Source of the DNA: Polytrichum commune | Lineage: Eukaryota > Streptophyta > Polytrichopsida > Polytrichales > Polytrichaceae | DNA length: 64,000 nucleotides | Direction of reading: 5' to 3' | Assembly: GCA_950295325.1 (NCBI GenBank) | Contig: OX485803.1 | Location: 55,197,554-55,261,553 of the forward strand | Part shown: positions 24,960 to 36,899 of the stretch, one piece after another | How the letters are laid out: every line of letters begins with the position of its first letter | Position numbering within the stretch: position 1 is the first letter of the stretch | Notes under the pieces: generated by a model | Seen by the model: only the letters and a program-made list of their open reading frames with translations | Database searches by the model: none | What the model was told of the DNA's origin: nothing | Translations under genes and position numbers: made by a program

Positions 24960-25490
24960 CAAACTCTACGATACCTGAAGAAGGAATCTCAGGGCGCCCC
25001 TCCTCCTCCTCCTTCCTCCTGCTGCTGCTGATGCTGTTACCAGAAGGCGCACTCAGAAATTCGACAGCGGGGTGTAGGGAAGGAGGACACAGAGTGCGGA
25101 AGCTCCACCATCGTCGCCCCCGACGTTCGCACACCACTTGTAGTCTGGCGTAGAATTAGAGGAATTGGAGGAATCGGAGGGAGGGGAAGTAGCGGTGATG
25201 AAGGAGGTGATGCGACGGACAGACACCGCGAGAGGAGAGCAGCGCAGCGACGACGACGATGATTCCATGTAAGTCAATAGGTTATGTTTATGTTATTAGC
25301 ATTCGATTCGATGGCAATCCCGGGCCCCGATCGTTGCGAGTGAATCGCGAAGCGAAGGCAAGCGCCGCGCAGGAGGCGATGGCTGGGAAGGGAAGGGGAA
25401 GGGAAGGGGAGTGCTATTTTTGGACCCCTCTTGGACACTCGTGCCAGCTCAGCATTCCAAGATGTGCTACACCCGTTCAAGGTATGTGAA
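24960..25490. promoter_or_regulatory. GC-rich pocket with possible divergent first exons
   Basis: GC rises sharply against AT-rich flanks. On the minus strand an ATG at 25268 opens a 71-codon frame starting MESSSSSLRCSPLAVSVRR, Ser/Arg-rich like an organelle transit peptide, closing at 25053. On the plus strand an ATG at 25379 opens MAGKGRGREGECYFW... and runs into a CAAG|GTATGTG donor at 25481. No downstream plus-strand exon was recognised. The minus-strand part could instead be the 5'-UTR exon of the pseudokinase, whose ATG follows an acceptor-like site. These are candidates only. Confidence 0.3.
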
Positions 25491-27316
25491 CTAAATAAAT
25501 ATGATATTTAGTGTTTGATTATATTTAATGTAACGATCGCTTTCAAAGATAACTTGTTGAGTCCACTAGAGGTTTTTAAATCAATGAATATGAAGTCAAT
25601 TCTCGTAATTTCATTATTTATCAAGTCTGCATGCGCAGTTGTAAAGGCAACCGGATCGTATTGGCATCTTTGTCGTTTATCTCGTAGTTGGGTTTGAGGT
25701 CAATGAGGTTGACTCTTTCTTGTGCAAACTACAACTTATTTTGAGCCATGTCTTGATCAATTGTGTTAGAGCTGCAAAATTCAAGAAATCAACATGTTAT
25801 GTGCATGTGGATATATATGTTATTAAATCAACACGTTTGTGTTATTAAACTAGTTGGATCAACTAACCGATTAGAAACTCACGAGACTCGTAAGTGATGA
25901 TCCAATCGAACATGTACATAACAATCATGGGTCTACATTGATATGAACGGTAAGTCGTAGTGAATCAACATAGTTATCAAACATAGCAAAAATTTCATAA
26001 CACCACATCAACTACTAGCACATAATCAAATTCAATGCAATTATGTACAACCCACAAATCATGTGAGTGTAGACATAGAACAAGAGGGTGTCTGCATTGA
26101 GCTAAACAGTCTTGGAATCACATGCTCAAAGAGGAAGACCACTTGATTACAAGCACTATTTGTATGAAATAGTTGTGTGCACTAACAAGTTTGGAGCCGT
26201 TTATTTCGTTGCATAACACGTTTATGGATCTAGATCTGGTGCATAACACATTTGTAATTAAGGATCGTTTGCATAACACATCAACAGATGTGGTGCGGAA
26301 CTGAGGAGATGGGAGCAAGGAATGTTTCCATTGTTCGAGGAGGGTTTGTGGCCCAAAGGATGACTAACATCATTGGAGTTGGCTCCGTCCATGGTTTCAT
26401 TTGGTCAAGCAAACTATGGGTAACAACGTGGGCAAGATCATTAAATTATGGCATGGGCACTGAAGCGTGGGCTAGGGGTGGCGGATTCTAAGGCAGACAA
26501 AGCTCGATAGGGGTACTTTAGCGTCTAGCGTCAAGCTATTAGTAAGCTCACTTGAACACCATGTGTCACGAGGTGATACTAATGGTGAAGTTGTTGATCA
26601 TTAGTGTAACCTAGCACACGCCTCAAATAGGATTAGTGACAATATTATGCGTGTGACATTGAATACCATAAATGGTGTAGTATATATGATGATATGGAGA
26701 ACTAACGTAGATGGGTCTTAAATGGTTGTTTTTTTTTTCAACTTAGCCCACTTCTTCTAGGGTATGAAATATGTAATTAGTACAACAAGATGGTCAACAA
26801 ATCCAAATCGAGGTTTTGGAATTTTTTCTTCATAAGTTTTGGAGCTCTTATGAATATCTTAAACATTTTGGATGCGAATATTATTGTGTTCATTGAATGA
26901 TCACATAGATCCCCCATGATTATGTTGATTATTGAGTCTAGAATAGTTAATGTATTTTGAACACACAGTCCAATCACATTTAAACACATGTCCTTTTAAT
27001 ATTCATTGTTAGAGCCGCACCAAAACCACGTACCACTCAAATATATGTGTCTTGATAAGAAAAGTAGCCGAATAAAGGATGTCTACCTTAGTTGGGAGTA
27101 AGTTCAATGAACATTGCTTCTATAAGCATTAAATGGGGGAAGGCATCCACCCTTTGATTAACTCTTAAAGCCTCAAGGTCTAATAAGAGCCCAGTGCCCA
27201 GTGCCCACAAGAACTGGCAAATTTTCTATGTATGTAGCTACCGTTTGCTTTGAAGGTTTTTATAAGGTTTGACGAATAATGGTTATGCCTCCATTTGTGA
27301 TCATAAATTTTCATGA
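25491..27316. repeat. intergenic DNA with one arm of foldback family B (about 26700-27110)
   Basis: No gene is recognised. The part from about 26700 to 27110 matches the left arm of the 12540-13370 foldback: GGGTCTTAAATGG, TAGCCCACTTCT, TGTTGATTATTGAGTCTAGAATAG, and AAACACATGTCCTTTTAATATT. The rest is AT-rich without visible structure. Confidence 0.5.
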
Positions 27317-27662
27317 GAGTTATCCGTTAATTCAATCAAAGTTTTGGCCAAGAGTTGGTTGTTTTGTATACAAAACTATCCATGTTCAAAAAGTTTCCAT
27401 GTGTGCTTGGAGATAGGTGTGGAGGTTTGAACGAAGCACACTCTATATCAATTCATTAAGGGCCAAACTCATTTTTGACACCTCTCAGTTTTGTTTCACA
27501 TGCCAAATTGAGTTTGGCCCTCAATGAACCGGTATAGAAAGTTCTTCGTTCAAACCTGCACACTCACTCCAAGCATTATCAAAAACTTACCAAACATGAA
27601 AAATATCGTATACAAAACAACCAACTCCCAACCAAAACTCTAGTTAAATTAACAAATAACTC
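27317..27662. mobile_element. TA foldback MITE, family A copy 5
   Basis: The left end is GAGTTATCCGTTAATTC (its flanking dinucleotide is degraded to GA). The right end is AATAACTC followed by TA. The arms are near-complementary, with GAGTTGGTTGTTTTGTATAC on the left and its mirror AACAACCAACTCCC on the right. It is the least disturbed hairpin of the family in the window. Confidence 0.75.
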
Positions 27663-27845
27663 TATCCACCAATTTGTTATAGAGGGTCTTCTTATGAAAT
27701 CATGTCTTGTGAGCACACTCTCACTACTATACTACTACATTTAGGCATACACCTCTTTTAGTATGGTCTACACTAGGTATTTCTTTAATTTTAGATTCAA
27801 ACAAAAGATTCCATTAAGAATAATTTAAGTGCACCACACATGCAC

Positions 27846-28116
27846 CTCGGGGGGTGCACTGTATATCATGTTTGAGAACCACGTGCGTTCATGACCCCTC
27901 CTAAAAACCCCCTATATACAAGAGGTTAAATGTCTAGATATCTTTGTATACAGATGTATTCCGTTTTAAATATATGTTTAATGTAAGTATACGTGAATAA
28001 TTTTCAGTTCTAAATGTGTCTATTGTATGTATACGTAATACGGCAAGGTCCAAATCAATACCCCTCCTGTGCACTCACGTGGACTCGTACAAGTTTAGTA
28101 AAGTGCACCCCCCGAG
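27846..28116. mobile_element. hAT-like MITE with CTCGGGGGGTGCAC ends
   Basis: A perfect 15-bp terminal inverted repeat (CTCGGGGGGTGCACT) is flanked by an exact 8-bp duplication, ACATGCAC (27838-27845 and 28117-28124). It is 271 bp and non-coding. The terminal 14-mer pattern recurs in the elements at 37940-41823 and 44269-44684, which also have 8-bp duplications, so the three form one family. Confidence 0.9.
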
Positions 28117-28639
28117 ACATGCACCCAGTTACTCCAAGTTGGGTTTAGGATTGTTACCATGAGGAATACACGTTAAAATAACAAACTCATAACTGAGTGA
28201 TACCACACTAAATATGAGTTCAAAATGAACCAATATATAGTTATAGACACAAATGGCAATGACCACCAACTTCCCCATGCGTATTTAGTGTAGTGGTGTA
28301 TTCCCATGGTCTTAAACAACATCATGGTTCCAAACAACATAGTTGCAAAATTGATACACCTAAACCATGGGTGGTCTAGATGATGCATGTAAAATTAGAA
28401 AAGCAATTGTCTAGAACCATGTTGTTTGGGATCATATTTCCCACTTGTAAATGACCACAAGTTCACTTTCCTACTTTATGTTCACAATTTGTCCGAGTCC
28501 TCAACAAGTCTTGAATCCATGCACATGTGTAACGTAAGAATAGTATGCCCAACATGGCAACACCAACCCTTGAGCCTACCTTATAGCATAGGCTTTGGGT
28601 TTGCCACCATAATGACTAATGCCCAAATGTAGAGTAGAG

Positions 28640-29420
28640 GCGCCCATAACCAATCACTTAAGAGGTTCTTGCACCATATGTGAAGAAGTATAAGGCGGTG
28701 CGATTTTTTCTCGTGTAAAAAGATAGAAATCACAAGGACTGCAATTTTGTTGGAAATTGTGTTCCTTGATTTGAAATTACTGTGAATTTTTTAATCCAGG
28801 AGTTGGCATGAACATATAACCAATGTCTAGAGTATTTATAACTGCTCATTCCTTCTCACTTTAGCACTCAAAATCATGACATGTGTCATGACATTATTGG
28901 TTCCGGCCTAATTGAAATTATGGTATCCTATAGATTGGTTGATGGGGTCTTGATCATGAATAGGTGTGTCTAGTATAGGTATTGACAAAGCATGTGGCAT
29001 GTTGTAGAATAGTCACCAAATGGCAACATTAGACTAAAGGCAACCATATTAAGAGATTATGCGCCATATTAGGAGAAGTATAAGGCGGTGCAGATGTTTC
29101 CCGTGTAAGAAGATAGAAATTAGGAGGATTGTAATTTTTTTGGTAATCTTATTCTTTAGATTGAAATTATTGTGAAATTTTGAAGCTAAAACTTGGCTTG
29201 AACATATTACCAATGTTTAGAGTCTACCACAACTGCTCGTTTTAACGGCTCGTTCCTCCTCACTTTGGCACTCAAAACCATGACACATGTCATGGCACTA
29301 TTGGTTCCAATATGATCAAAATATTAATCCTAGCATGATCGAAATTTAATCCCAACACAATTAAAAGTACGGTACCCTATAGATTGTTGGTGGGGTACTG
29401 ATTGGGAATAGATGCCTCTA
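28640..29420 (+). repeat. diverged tandem duplication, ~395 bp per unit
   Basis: Two units share GAAGTATAAGGCGGTGC, AGATAGAAAT, TTGAAATTA.TGTGAA, ACTTTGGCACTCAAAA/TTTAGCACTCAAAA, CATGACA..TGTCATG and CCTATAGATTG. The first spans about 28640-28990 and the second 29035-29420. Nothing coding is visible. A CATGACATGTGTCATG palindrome lies in each. Confidence 0.7.
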
Positions 29421-30144
29421 CTCTACAAACTCCCCATATTATTTGCATCAATATTAGTTAACCCTTGAATGCTCAAGCAACCCAAAATGGGTCGCCACCT
29501 AATATTCTACTTGGGTTTGCAACCCACTAGGTGGCAATGTATGTGGATGGAAAGGTATCTACTAGTGTAGGGTGGTGGCTACTATCATGTGGCCCAAAAT
29601 AACATAGAAAAATCTCATACTCCAAGCATGTAGGATTTTTTATTAGGTTGGCATTGCTTGTTTTGGAAGGTGATTTCATGTGTTGCTCAAACGTAGGAAC
29701 CAAATTTAGGAGCCAATATCTTTGACATATAATCCCAATTTGGGTGGGTATAATAATAATAATAATTTATTATTTTGAATCCTTTAGGACAAGGTGATGG
29801 TTGTGCACGACTTGACCGGATGGATTATGGAAAAAAGAAAAAAAGAAAAAAGAAAAACTTAGTGCACATGTTGCTTGCTCCATGAAGAAGGGGAAATCTC
29901 CCAAAATGACCTCATGTGGCCTTTCCAACTTTGAGGGTGATGAACTTCATCTAAATTTGCTCCAAAAACCCAAATCTTTGGGAGTAACTTATTTGTCATC
30001 CACATAACATATTATGGCAAATCTACCAACTCTCTGAAATTTATGACATGACCGCCGAGATGGTCATGAAACCAAAAAAAAAAATCAGAGTTTTCTCTAG
30101 TTGCCTCCCAAATGAAGGCCATGTTCATATGTTAAGTTGACATA
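29421..30144. other. AT-rich spacer left of the Tigger-type element
   Basis: No gene or repeat family is recognised. It contains a short TAA microsatellite near 29752-29770 and an A/G-rich run near 29833-29857. Confidence 0.4.
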
Positions 30145-30359
30145 TCGTAGACAGGCTACTAACCGTGCACATTTGACTTTGAAATGATTTTTTGCAAGGT
30201 GGGTATCAGTTTTTCACTATATTTTTTTAACATTCTTATTAGTAAATGAGATGAGATTATATTGGAAAACTGAAATGACAATTTTATTGGAAAAGTTGTG
30301 ACCTTTCTAAAATTAGGTTCACATGACTATGCACCAATGTGTCCACAATGTACTATCCA

Positions 30360-33300
30360 CTAACCGTGCACATTAGACTTTACTATGGGAGGTACAAATG
30401 TTGCCCTTTTCTTTGTAGGCAGAGAAAGTTCTTCAATTTTTTTGATCGGCTTATTGGCTTTTCTCGCCAGTTTCTTCTCAAGCTGTTGTTGTATTTTGGC
30501 TTCTTTTTTAGCCTTGGCAAGGTCTTTTCTTGCCTGCTTCTTTTGTTCTTTCTCATTAAAAACATCCTCTTCTTCTTTTGCTGCTTTCAACCTGTTCATA
30601 GTAAATTCTTCTGAAGTAAGGCATTTGCCGTGAGGATTCAATCTCTTAGGATTTTTTGGTTTCCTCTTCATGGAGGAAGGATATGAGGGGATTTTCAAAA
30701 TGCTGGATAGAATTCCACTTTTCAATTTACAATTGTCGTCCCTGTAGTGACAAAAAAAATTTGAGCATCAAATAATGTGTGTGAATAACTTGTGTTTGCA
30801 AAAAAATGAATAACTTTGAAAGAATTTGATGACTTACCCATCATCACGTGTTGAAAAAACTGACCCTCCTTCAAGCATCAATATTAATTGTTTTATACAC
30901 GTTCTCTTAGAATTTACTTCTGTTTCTTGGAATGTCAAATTTTGGAAGTCCAAAAGCAGCTTCTTCAACTGGAAACAAACATGCATTGACAACAAGTTAA
31001 TACAAAATCTATTTGAGAGTAGCTAAAGCAACTAAAGAAAATCAAAATTTAATTTAAAATGCTTGGCACTTTTGACTTTTCATATTCTTAGTTTAGAGAA
31101 GCGCACTTACTATGTTTTCACTGTTTTGTCCCAAAGCAACACCTTCTGTAACCGTATGTAAAAAGACATCTACATTTTTTATCAAATAAATCCCACAATC
31201 TGTACCGTTGTCTTTAGGTTGCTGAGGCACCTACATACACACAACATTTGTCAACATAAAGTGAATTGTATCATATTATTTCAAAGACAAAGTTCATAGT
31301 AATGTGCTTGTTAACAATACATTTTCAAATCCATATGGTAAATTTGTTACTTACTTCAACCACTTGCATTTGAAGCTCAAGTAGGTCCTTCTTGGAAATC
31401 TTCAAAGATTCCAGGTTGTTTTGCCTTTCCCATTCTAAGCTTAAAAAACTGCCATGTACAAATAACAAATCATGAAGGCTAATGCATTACATTCAATTGA
31501 TGATCTACAATAGAAGATAAAATGAAAAAAAAATCATTTAACTTACAAAGACTTACCACTTGATATGTTCTTCTACTTCCAGATGAGTAGTTGATTTGAG
31601 TGAGTTCAAATGTAATAGACTAGGTTCATTTCCAAGGGAACACATAACAATCATGCTCCAATGTCCACTGTCCAAAAAAAAAAAAAAAACATAGTTAATC
31701 AGTAGCATTTTGGAAATTAAAATGTTCAAAAAATATTTCAAATAGGATTTCATAAAACATATATTGAATACCTGAGTAAAATAGGCAAAAAGATATAGTC
31801 ACACTTGAAGATGTTGATGCCTTTGAACCAGCGTGTAATTTTCTTGAATCCGTTTTTAACATCCTCCTTTAGAATGATCACAAGCTTCCTGAAAAAGAAG
31901 CTACTGAAGAAGTATAATCCAGGCTTCATATATTGGTGTTTTCTTTCTTGATATTTGAGATAAAAATCCACCATTGTGTCTGTTAGGCACTGACCCTTGC
32001 CGAGGGACTCAAAATCATTGGTCCTAAGAGTCACTGGGTTAGAATCATCACATGGCCACACAAGTGAATCTTGAACCACTGTTTGTGCCTCATTTGGCAT
32101 GTCAATGGAATATTCTTCAGATGTATCATCATCAATATTTTGATGCAACACATCTTCATCCAAATTTTCTTGCAACTCCTCATTTTCTTCTTTCACACAT
32201 GTAAGAGTTAGACTTGGCCCATAGTATCTATCCATTGCACTTGAATCCACTGGGAAGATGCCTGTCAATTACAATTACAATTATCAGTAAGTAAAATATA
32301 CTATGGGCCAAGTCTAACTCATACAATGGCCCATTAGTACTATTTAATCAATTACAATTATCAGTAAGTTAAATATAATAAAATTTTCCATGTACATCTT
32401 TGAATAAAGGTTGATTTATATTTCTAGCAAAAAGTTTAGCAAATATTCAAAGAAAGAGATGAATAGGATCATACCTGTTGCTTTGAAACCAGAAATTATA
32501 TTAGATGGCTTCAAGGCTTTGTCCAAAGCATTGGCAGCCATTTTGGCCAAGGTTGATTTCAACATAATTCCGTTGCCCCAATTGGGATTCTGTAATGTCA
32601 TAGCTGCTTTATCCTCTTGAAGATTCTGCTTAAAGGGCTTAAAGCATGAGACATCAAGGGGTTGCATGTGGTGTGAGGAATGAGAAGGGATTGTAATAAT
32701 ATCTAATCCCATCTTTATGCATGTATCTAGTGCCGTGGCACTAATGTGACTACAGTGGCCGTCTAAAATAAGAAGGTGTTTATTGTCTGTACTCACACCT
32801 CCTGGAACATTGCGTCGAAAGTGATCAAGCCAGTCACAAAAAATCTCGTTGGTTACCCATCCATTTTCTTGGACATTCATTGTTGTACCTGGTCCACAAT
32901 GTTGTATATGATCCTGAAGAAGATAGGTTCCCTTGAAGATGAAATAGTGAGGGACAAAAGTGCCAATAGCACTAATACATACCAGGATAGTTAACCATTC
33001 CCTGCTATCACATGCACGAACATTCACATTCCTTGATCCTTTTTTTGCCACAACCTTTAGAGTATTGTTTCTACCCACTGCTTGCACCCCTGTTTCATCA
33101 ACGTTCCAAATATGGGATGCTTCGTATCCCTGAGAGGTAATCACAGTGGTCAAATTGTCATAAAACCGTGAACATGAGACGTTGTTTAAGCCAATACACC
33201 TCTTCATCTCCAAACCTTCGCCTACTCGCAACACCACCTCTGGATGTCGTAACTTGAAGCATTGCCACCATGTTTGTCCGGGACGGTCATCTTTGAATGG

Positions 33301-33696
33301 ATGTTTTCTTGGATGGGATCTTACAATATCTTTGACAGTGTTTTTTAAAATTGGTAAGGTCACGGAGAATGCCATTTCTTGCATCTTAAAGCACCATGCT
33401 TTCAACTCACACTCTTCTGCCTTGGTTAAATAGGGATCAAAGCCATGTCTCTTCTTCTTGGTCTTTCCATACATCCAATCTGCAATTGATGATGCAGGGA
33501 TTGAGAAAAATTTGGAAGCATTCCTAATTGATCTTTCTCCTGATTTGATGCTGTCTATGGCAGTTTTCATCAACTCTTCTGTCCATTGTCCTCGGCTAGG
33601 TCCACATGCATTGGTTTTTTCCCCCACACTAGGTCTTGAATATTCAGCTTTAGGCTTAGGAGCTTCAACTCGTTGAGACCCTCGGGGGCCTCTCAT
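30360..33696 (-). CDS. Tigger/jerky-type DDE transposase fused to a ULP1-like C48 protease, 7 exons
   Basis: Exons, in transcript order: 33696-32475, 32261-31772, 31667-31557, 31448-31355, 31230-31111, 30968-30838 and 30741-30360. All are GT-AG and in phase, giving 2550 nt and 849 residues. A psq/CENP-B-like helix-turn-helix region covers about residues 42-167. The DDE_1 core has Asp200 (WNVDETG), Asp312 (LLILDGHCSH) and Asp348 (HHMQPLD). After an acidic linker (about 430-470), a ULP1/C48 domain spans about 496-690: LTDTMVDFYLKY, FFSSFFF, DYIFLP, His573 in GHWSMIV, Asn592 where Asp is usual, and Cys651 in NGTDCGIY after PQQ. A lysine-rich coiled tail ends it (KKQARKDLAKAKKEAK). The ATG at 33696 is the first Met after a TTTGCAG acceptor-like site, so an upstream non-coding exon is possible. 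ULP1 enzymes process SUMO; activity here is inferred. Confidence 0.88.
32205..32320. repeat. perfect 23-bp inverted repeat flanking the intron 1 acceptor of the fusion gene
   Basis: Positions 32205-32227 (exon 2 coding) and 32298-32320 (intron 1) are exact reverse complements. The loop between them contains the 3' splice site at 32261/32262. In the transcript this would put the acceptor in the loop of a stable hairpin. Confidence 0.85.
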
Positions 33697-35560
33697 AGTA
33701 AAGAAGATCTCACTCAAAAGTACCTCCAACGGCACGAGATCTACCTGCAAACCCTGGCAACCACTTAATGATCATCCTCCAAATTGAACTCCCAGCTCCA
33801 ATTCATAACTAATACCGCCACCTGAACACAGATAGAAAATAATATACTCCATTTCGTCGTATGGAATTCTTCTGCCATTTGCGTTGCCTGTAAGCTCATT
33901 GTATAACGCAGCTTTCGACATTGCTGAGAGCAATAGTCTAGCTCAATCTCCCTGGAAGGCGGTGTGTGCAGAGAGGGCATACCTTCCTCTCACTTTCAAT
34001 CCTCACTGCACGTCATTGATCTTCTTGTACCATCCTCTAAACATCAACTAACCTTCAGGTCTCGAAGTCTTTCAAGATTTCTTCGTTGGCTCAACTAAGA
34101 GCATTCAGAGCTGCGTAGCCCTGCACGCATCTTTTCCGCCTTAATCTGCATGAAGTCCCAGTTGCTGTGTCAGAGCCGAAATTTGAAGGACTTTCTACAC
34201 CATATTGAGTTTCATGTGATCATAGCTGTGTGCATCGTGTGTGTATTTCCGAAGCTCAGACAACACGCAAGTTTGGCAGTAGTTCTACACTATAAATTAA
34301 ATGAAATTTCAAATAAATAAATAAATAAATAAAATCTGATATCAGCATTTGAGAAGCAAGTTCAAGGAGGAGATGGTAAGAGAACATAAAAGAATTTTGC
34401 GTGATTTAGGCTCTTACCACGAGAAGTAAATTCGGGTTTGTGTAGCAATCTTCCTGCAGTCTTGAACTTCAACCGGTTATTTCTCGAACTCCACCGGTTC
34501 ATCTGTAACTAACTGCCGGCTCTCCCCGATCATTGATGAGACTAAGCGCTGCAATTAAGTTACCTAAATGTAAAGAAGTATCACTATCATCACCACAGCA
34601 ATCTGCGAAAAAGTAAATGCAATCGACGATATGATAAATTGCTCGGAGACGGAGCAAACTATGTAGACCGAAACAAGTGAAGAAGAAACCTGATCAAGTG
34701 AAGAAGGTTCACAATCCAGGGAAGAAACCTGATGGACAAATGGCGATACCGTCACACGAAATGAAGAGTTGCTTGGCCGCGAAGCTAAATACCTCCAGCA
34801 AGGCCTTCCAGCAACAAAACTACAGTAAGACTAAGCGATAACAAGCAATGGAGACTAGAAGGAATGGGCTAATGGCATTGCAAAAAGGAGACACCACACT
34901 AATCTTCACGGAGAATTAGAAGGATATGCAGAATTCGGGGGAGTCAATCTTTGACATGAGGGACTCTAAACAGCTTTTAATTAATCAGAGATGAAAGGTT
35001 GCGAATAAAGTACATCAGGGCGATCAGTACATCAGTGTAAGGAGCTTAATCCTCGCCAGCTTACGAGAGCCTTCGCGAGCTTGCGCACCTACGCTCCACA
35101 CTTCCCCCGCTCTCTCGCAGTCACTCTCCTCACTATCTACCAACACGCGCGCTCACAAGAATTTGTCTACCCTTGACAAAGCTCAATTACCAAACTCTTC
35201 AATTCCAAACTCGCTCGCAACAATTCCAAACTCGCTCGCAACAATTCCAAACTCTCCGCCATTCCCGACTTGGAAAACTCTTCCTCTTAGCTACTGCCAT
35301 TGCTCTTTCTTCCTCACTTCACCGCCTGACAACGAGCAACTTGCAATGATTTCCTATTCCAACGTCGGACGCCATTACTCGCACCTCAAGCATCGTGTGC
35401 CTCTGTGTTTGGGAGGAAACTGAGGAGACGAAGGATGAGACAGCTTGCTCTGAAGTGAGTTGACAGACAGTGAAGTTTTAGGGTTCAATCACAATCATGT
35501 CACAAATAAGTCACAATCGACGACCGATATTGCGTTTGGGAAAATCGGACGACCAAGATC
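33697..35560 (-). promoter_or_regulatory. 5' region of the transposon gene
   Basis: This is the stretch between the right-hand subterminal repeats and the start codon. It should contain the promoter and any 5'-UTR exon. GC is raised near 35040-35160. No second gene was recognised: the frame at 33765-33980 (-) and the frame at 35163-35423 (+) match no family. Confidence 0.4.
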
Positions 35561-35641
35561 AAAAGTGCACGGTAAGTGGTACTGAAAAGTGTGCTGTTGT
35601 GCACGGTAAGTGGAAGTGCACGGTGAGTAGCCTGTCTACGA

Positions 35642-36899
35642 TAGTAGATGCGGTCCGATCAACTTAAAATTTTCACAATAAAAATATATGGTAGTTTACT
35701 TCGCATCCATGCACTTGGATTTGGAAAAAAAAACATAGTCTATTTTGCTACATAACATAAATTTTCAGCATTAGTAGTGTTGGAGGTGCCCGAAAATGGG
35801 TTGTGAAGGCTTGAGCATTTAGGGTGAAGGTGGCATTGGCTTCTCATGGGCTTTTACACTTGCCTCCATCAGTACCAAGTTGATTGTGGGGATAGCATTA
35901 GAAATAGTGGAGTTGTTGGGCTGACTCTATCTCCAAATAAAATTCCAAAAGAATTCATTTGTATATTGTACATGGTGAGATCTTACTGTATAGAAGCTTA
36001 CCATGTCAAGAAAAGGTTAAATAAGGGAAATCCACAACCTGTGTCAACTTTCTTTAGCCATGTCCGACTCGATAATAAATCAATAAATAACATTTGGCTT
36101 AATTGGTAAGGAGACGATGTCCAAGTCACGCTGGAGTCTAGTACGGTAGAGGGTGCTTAAACCAACACTTTAAGCTATTGCACATACATATGGCTACATG
36201 GTTGATATAAAAAGTATATATTTAAATAAGCATTTGTTCTAAACATAGCTATAACGAAGGAACATATATTTTTAGCCTCAATTAGATATTTGATGAATAT
36301 TTCAAGTCAAAACCACTAGCTTCCTTAAACCAATATATAGGCCCCGTGTATGACGACCTTGGATATGATGAGGACCCCCACCTTCATTGCCTAAAACCAA
36401 CATAACATAGTTGGATACTATACTCAAGCTAGATCAAAGACCAACTAGTAACAATACACAAAGCCACATGGCCACCTCCATGATCCCACCTAGTTCGCTT
36501 GCAAAACCATCACCTTGCATCCTGGGTACCAACCCCCTTTCTGTTTTGTGGGCCTGCCTCCGTAACTTTATGAATGGAATGGCTATAACCCCTCCCCCCT
36601 GCAATGTATAAAATGGCTAGAATAGGCATTGGCAAGCCACCCTGAACCCACCTTGAACCAACCCGAGATAGAGTGGAGCCCATTACCTACCCTACATAAA
36701 GGTAGTGGAGGTCGCTATGAGGTGGCGTCACTAATGACACCTAAAAGCGTCACTCCGTGGGCCCATACACTCCTACACCATAGGGAACGCTTCAAGGCAA
36801 TAGAGTGTTGGTGATTGGGAGGCGTTTATAGGTGTTGGTTTTGGGTGGGGTGTTGGTTTTAGCACCCTCTACCTTATTGCATAACATTAGAGTTATCCA
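35642..36899. other. AT-rich spacer without a supported gene
   Basis: Short frames at 35846-36109 (+), 36411-36611 (+) and 36629-36814 (+) match nothing I recognise. No repeat family is obvious. Confidence 0.4.

Larger units (their letters stand above)
30145..35641 (-). mobile_element. complete pogo/Tigger-type DNA transposon encoding a transposase-ULP1 fusion
   Basis: The two ends form a 25/26-bp inverted repeat that opens TCGTAGACAGGCTACT and ends ACCGTGCAC. Each end abuts TA (30143-30144 and 35642-35643), the target site expected of pogo/Tigger. The motif ACCGTGCAC is repeated just inside both ends: near 30162 and 30362 on the left, and three times between 35560 and 35630 on the right, probably as transposase-binding subterminal repeats. 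The only long gene reads leftward and is uninterrupted. Between its start and the right end are a GC-rich 5' region, a 21-bp tandem repeat (35203-35260) and a fragment of a dispersed repeat (34440-34530). Structural completeness suggests recent activity. Confidence 0.88.
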
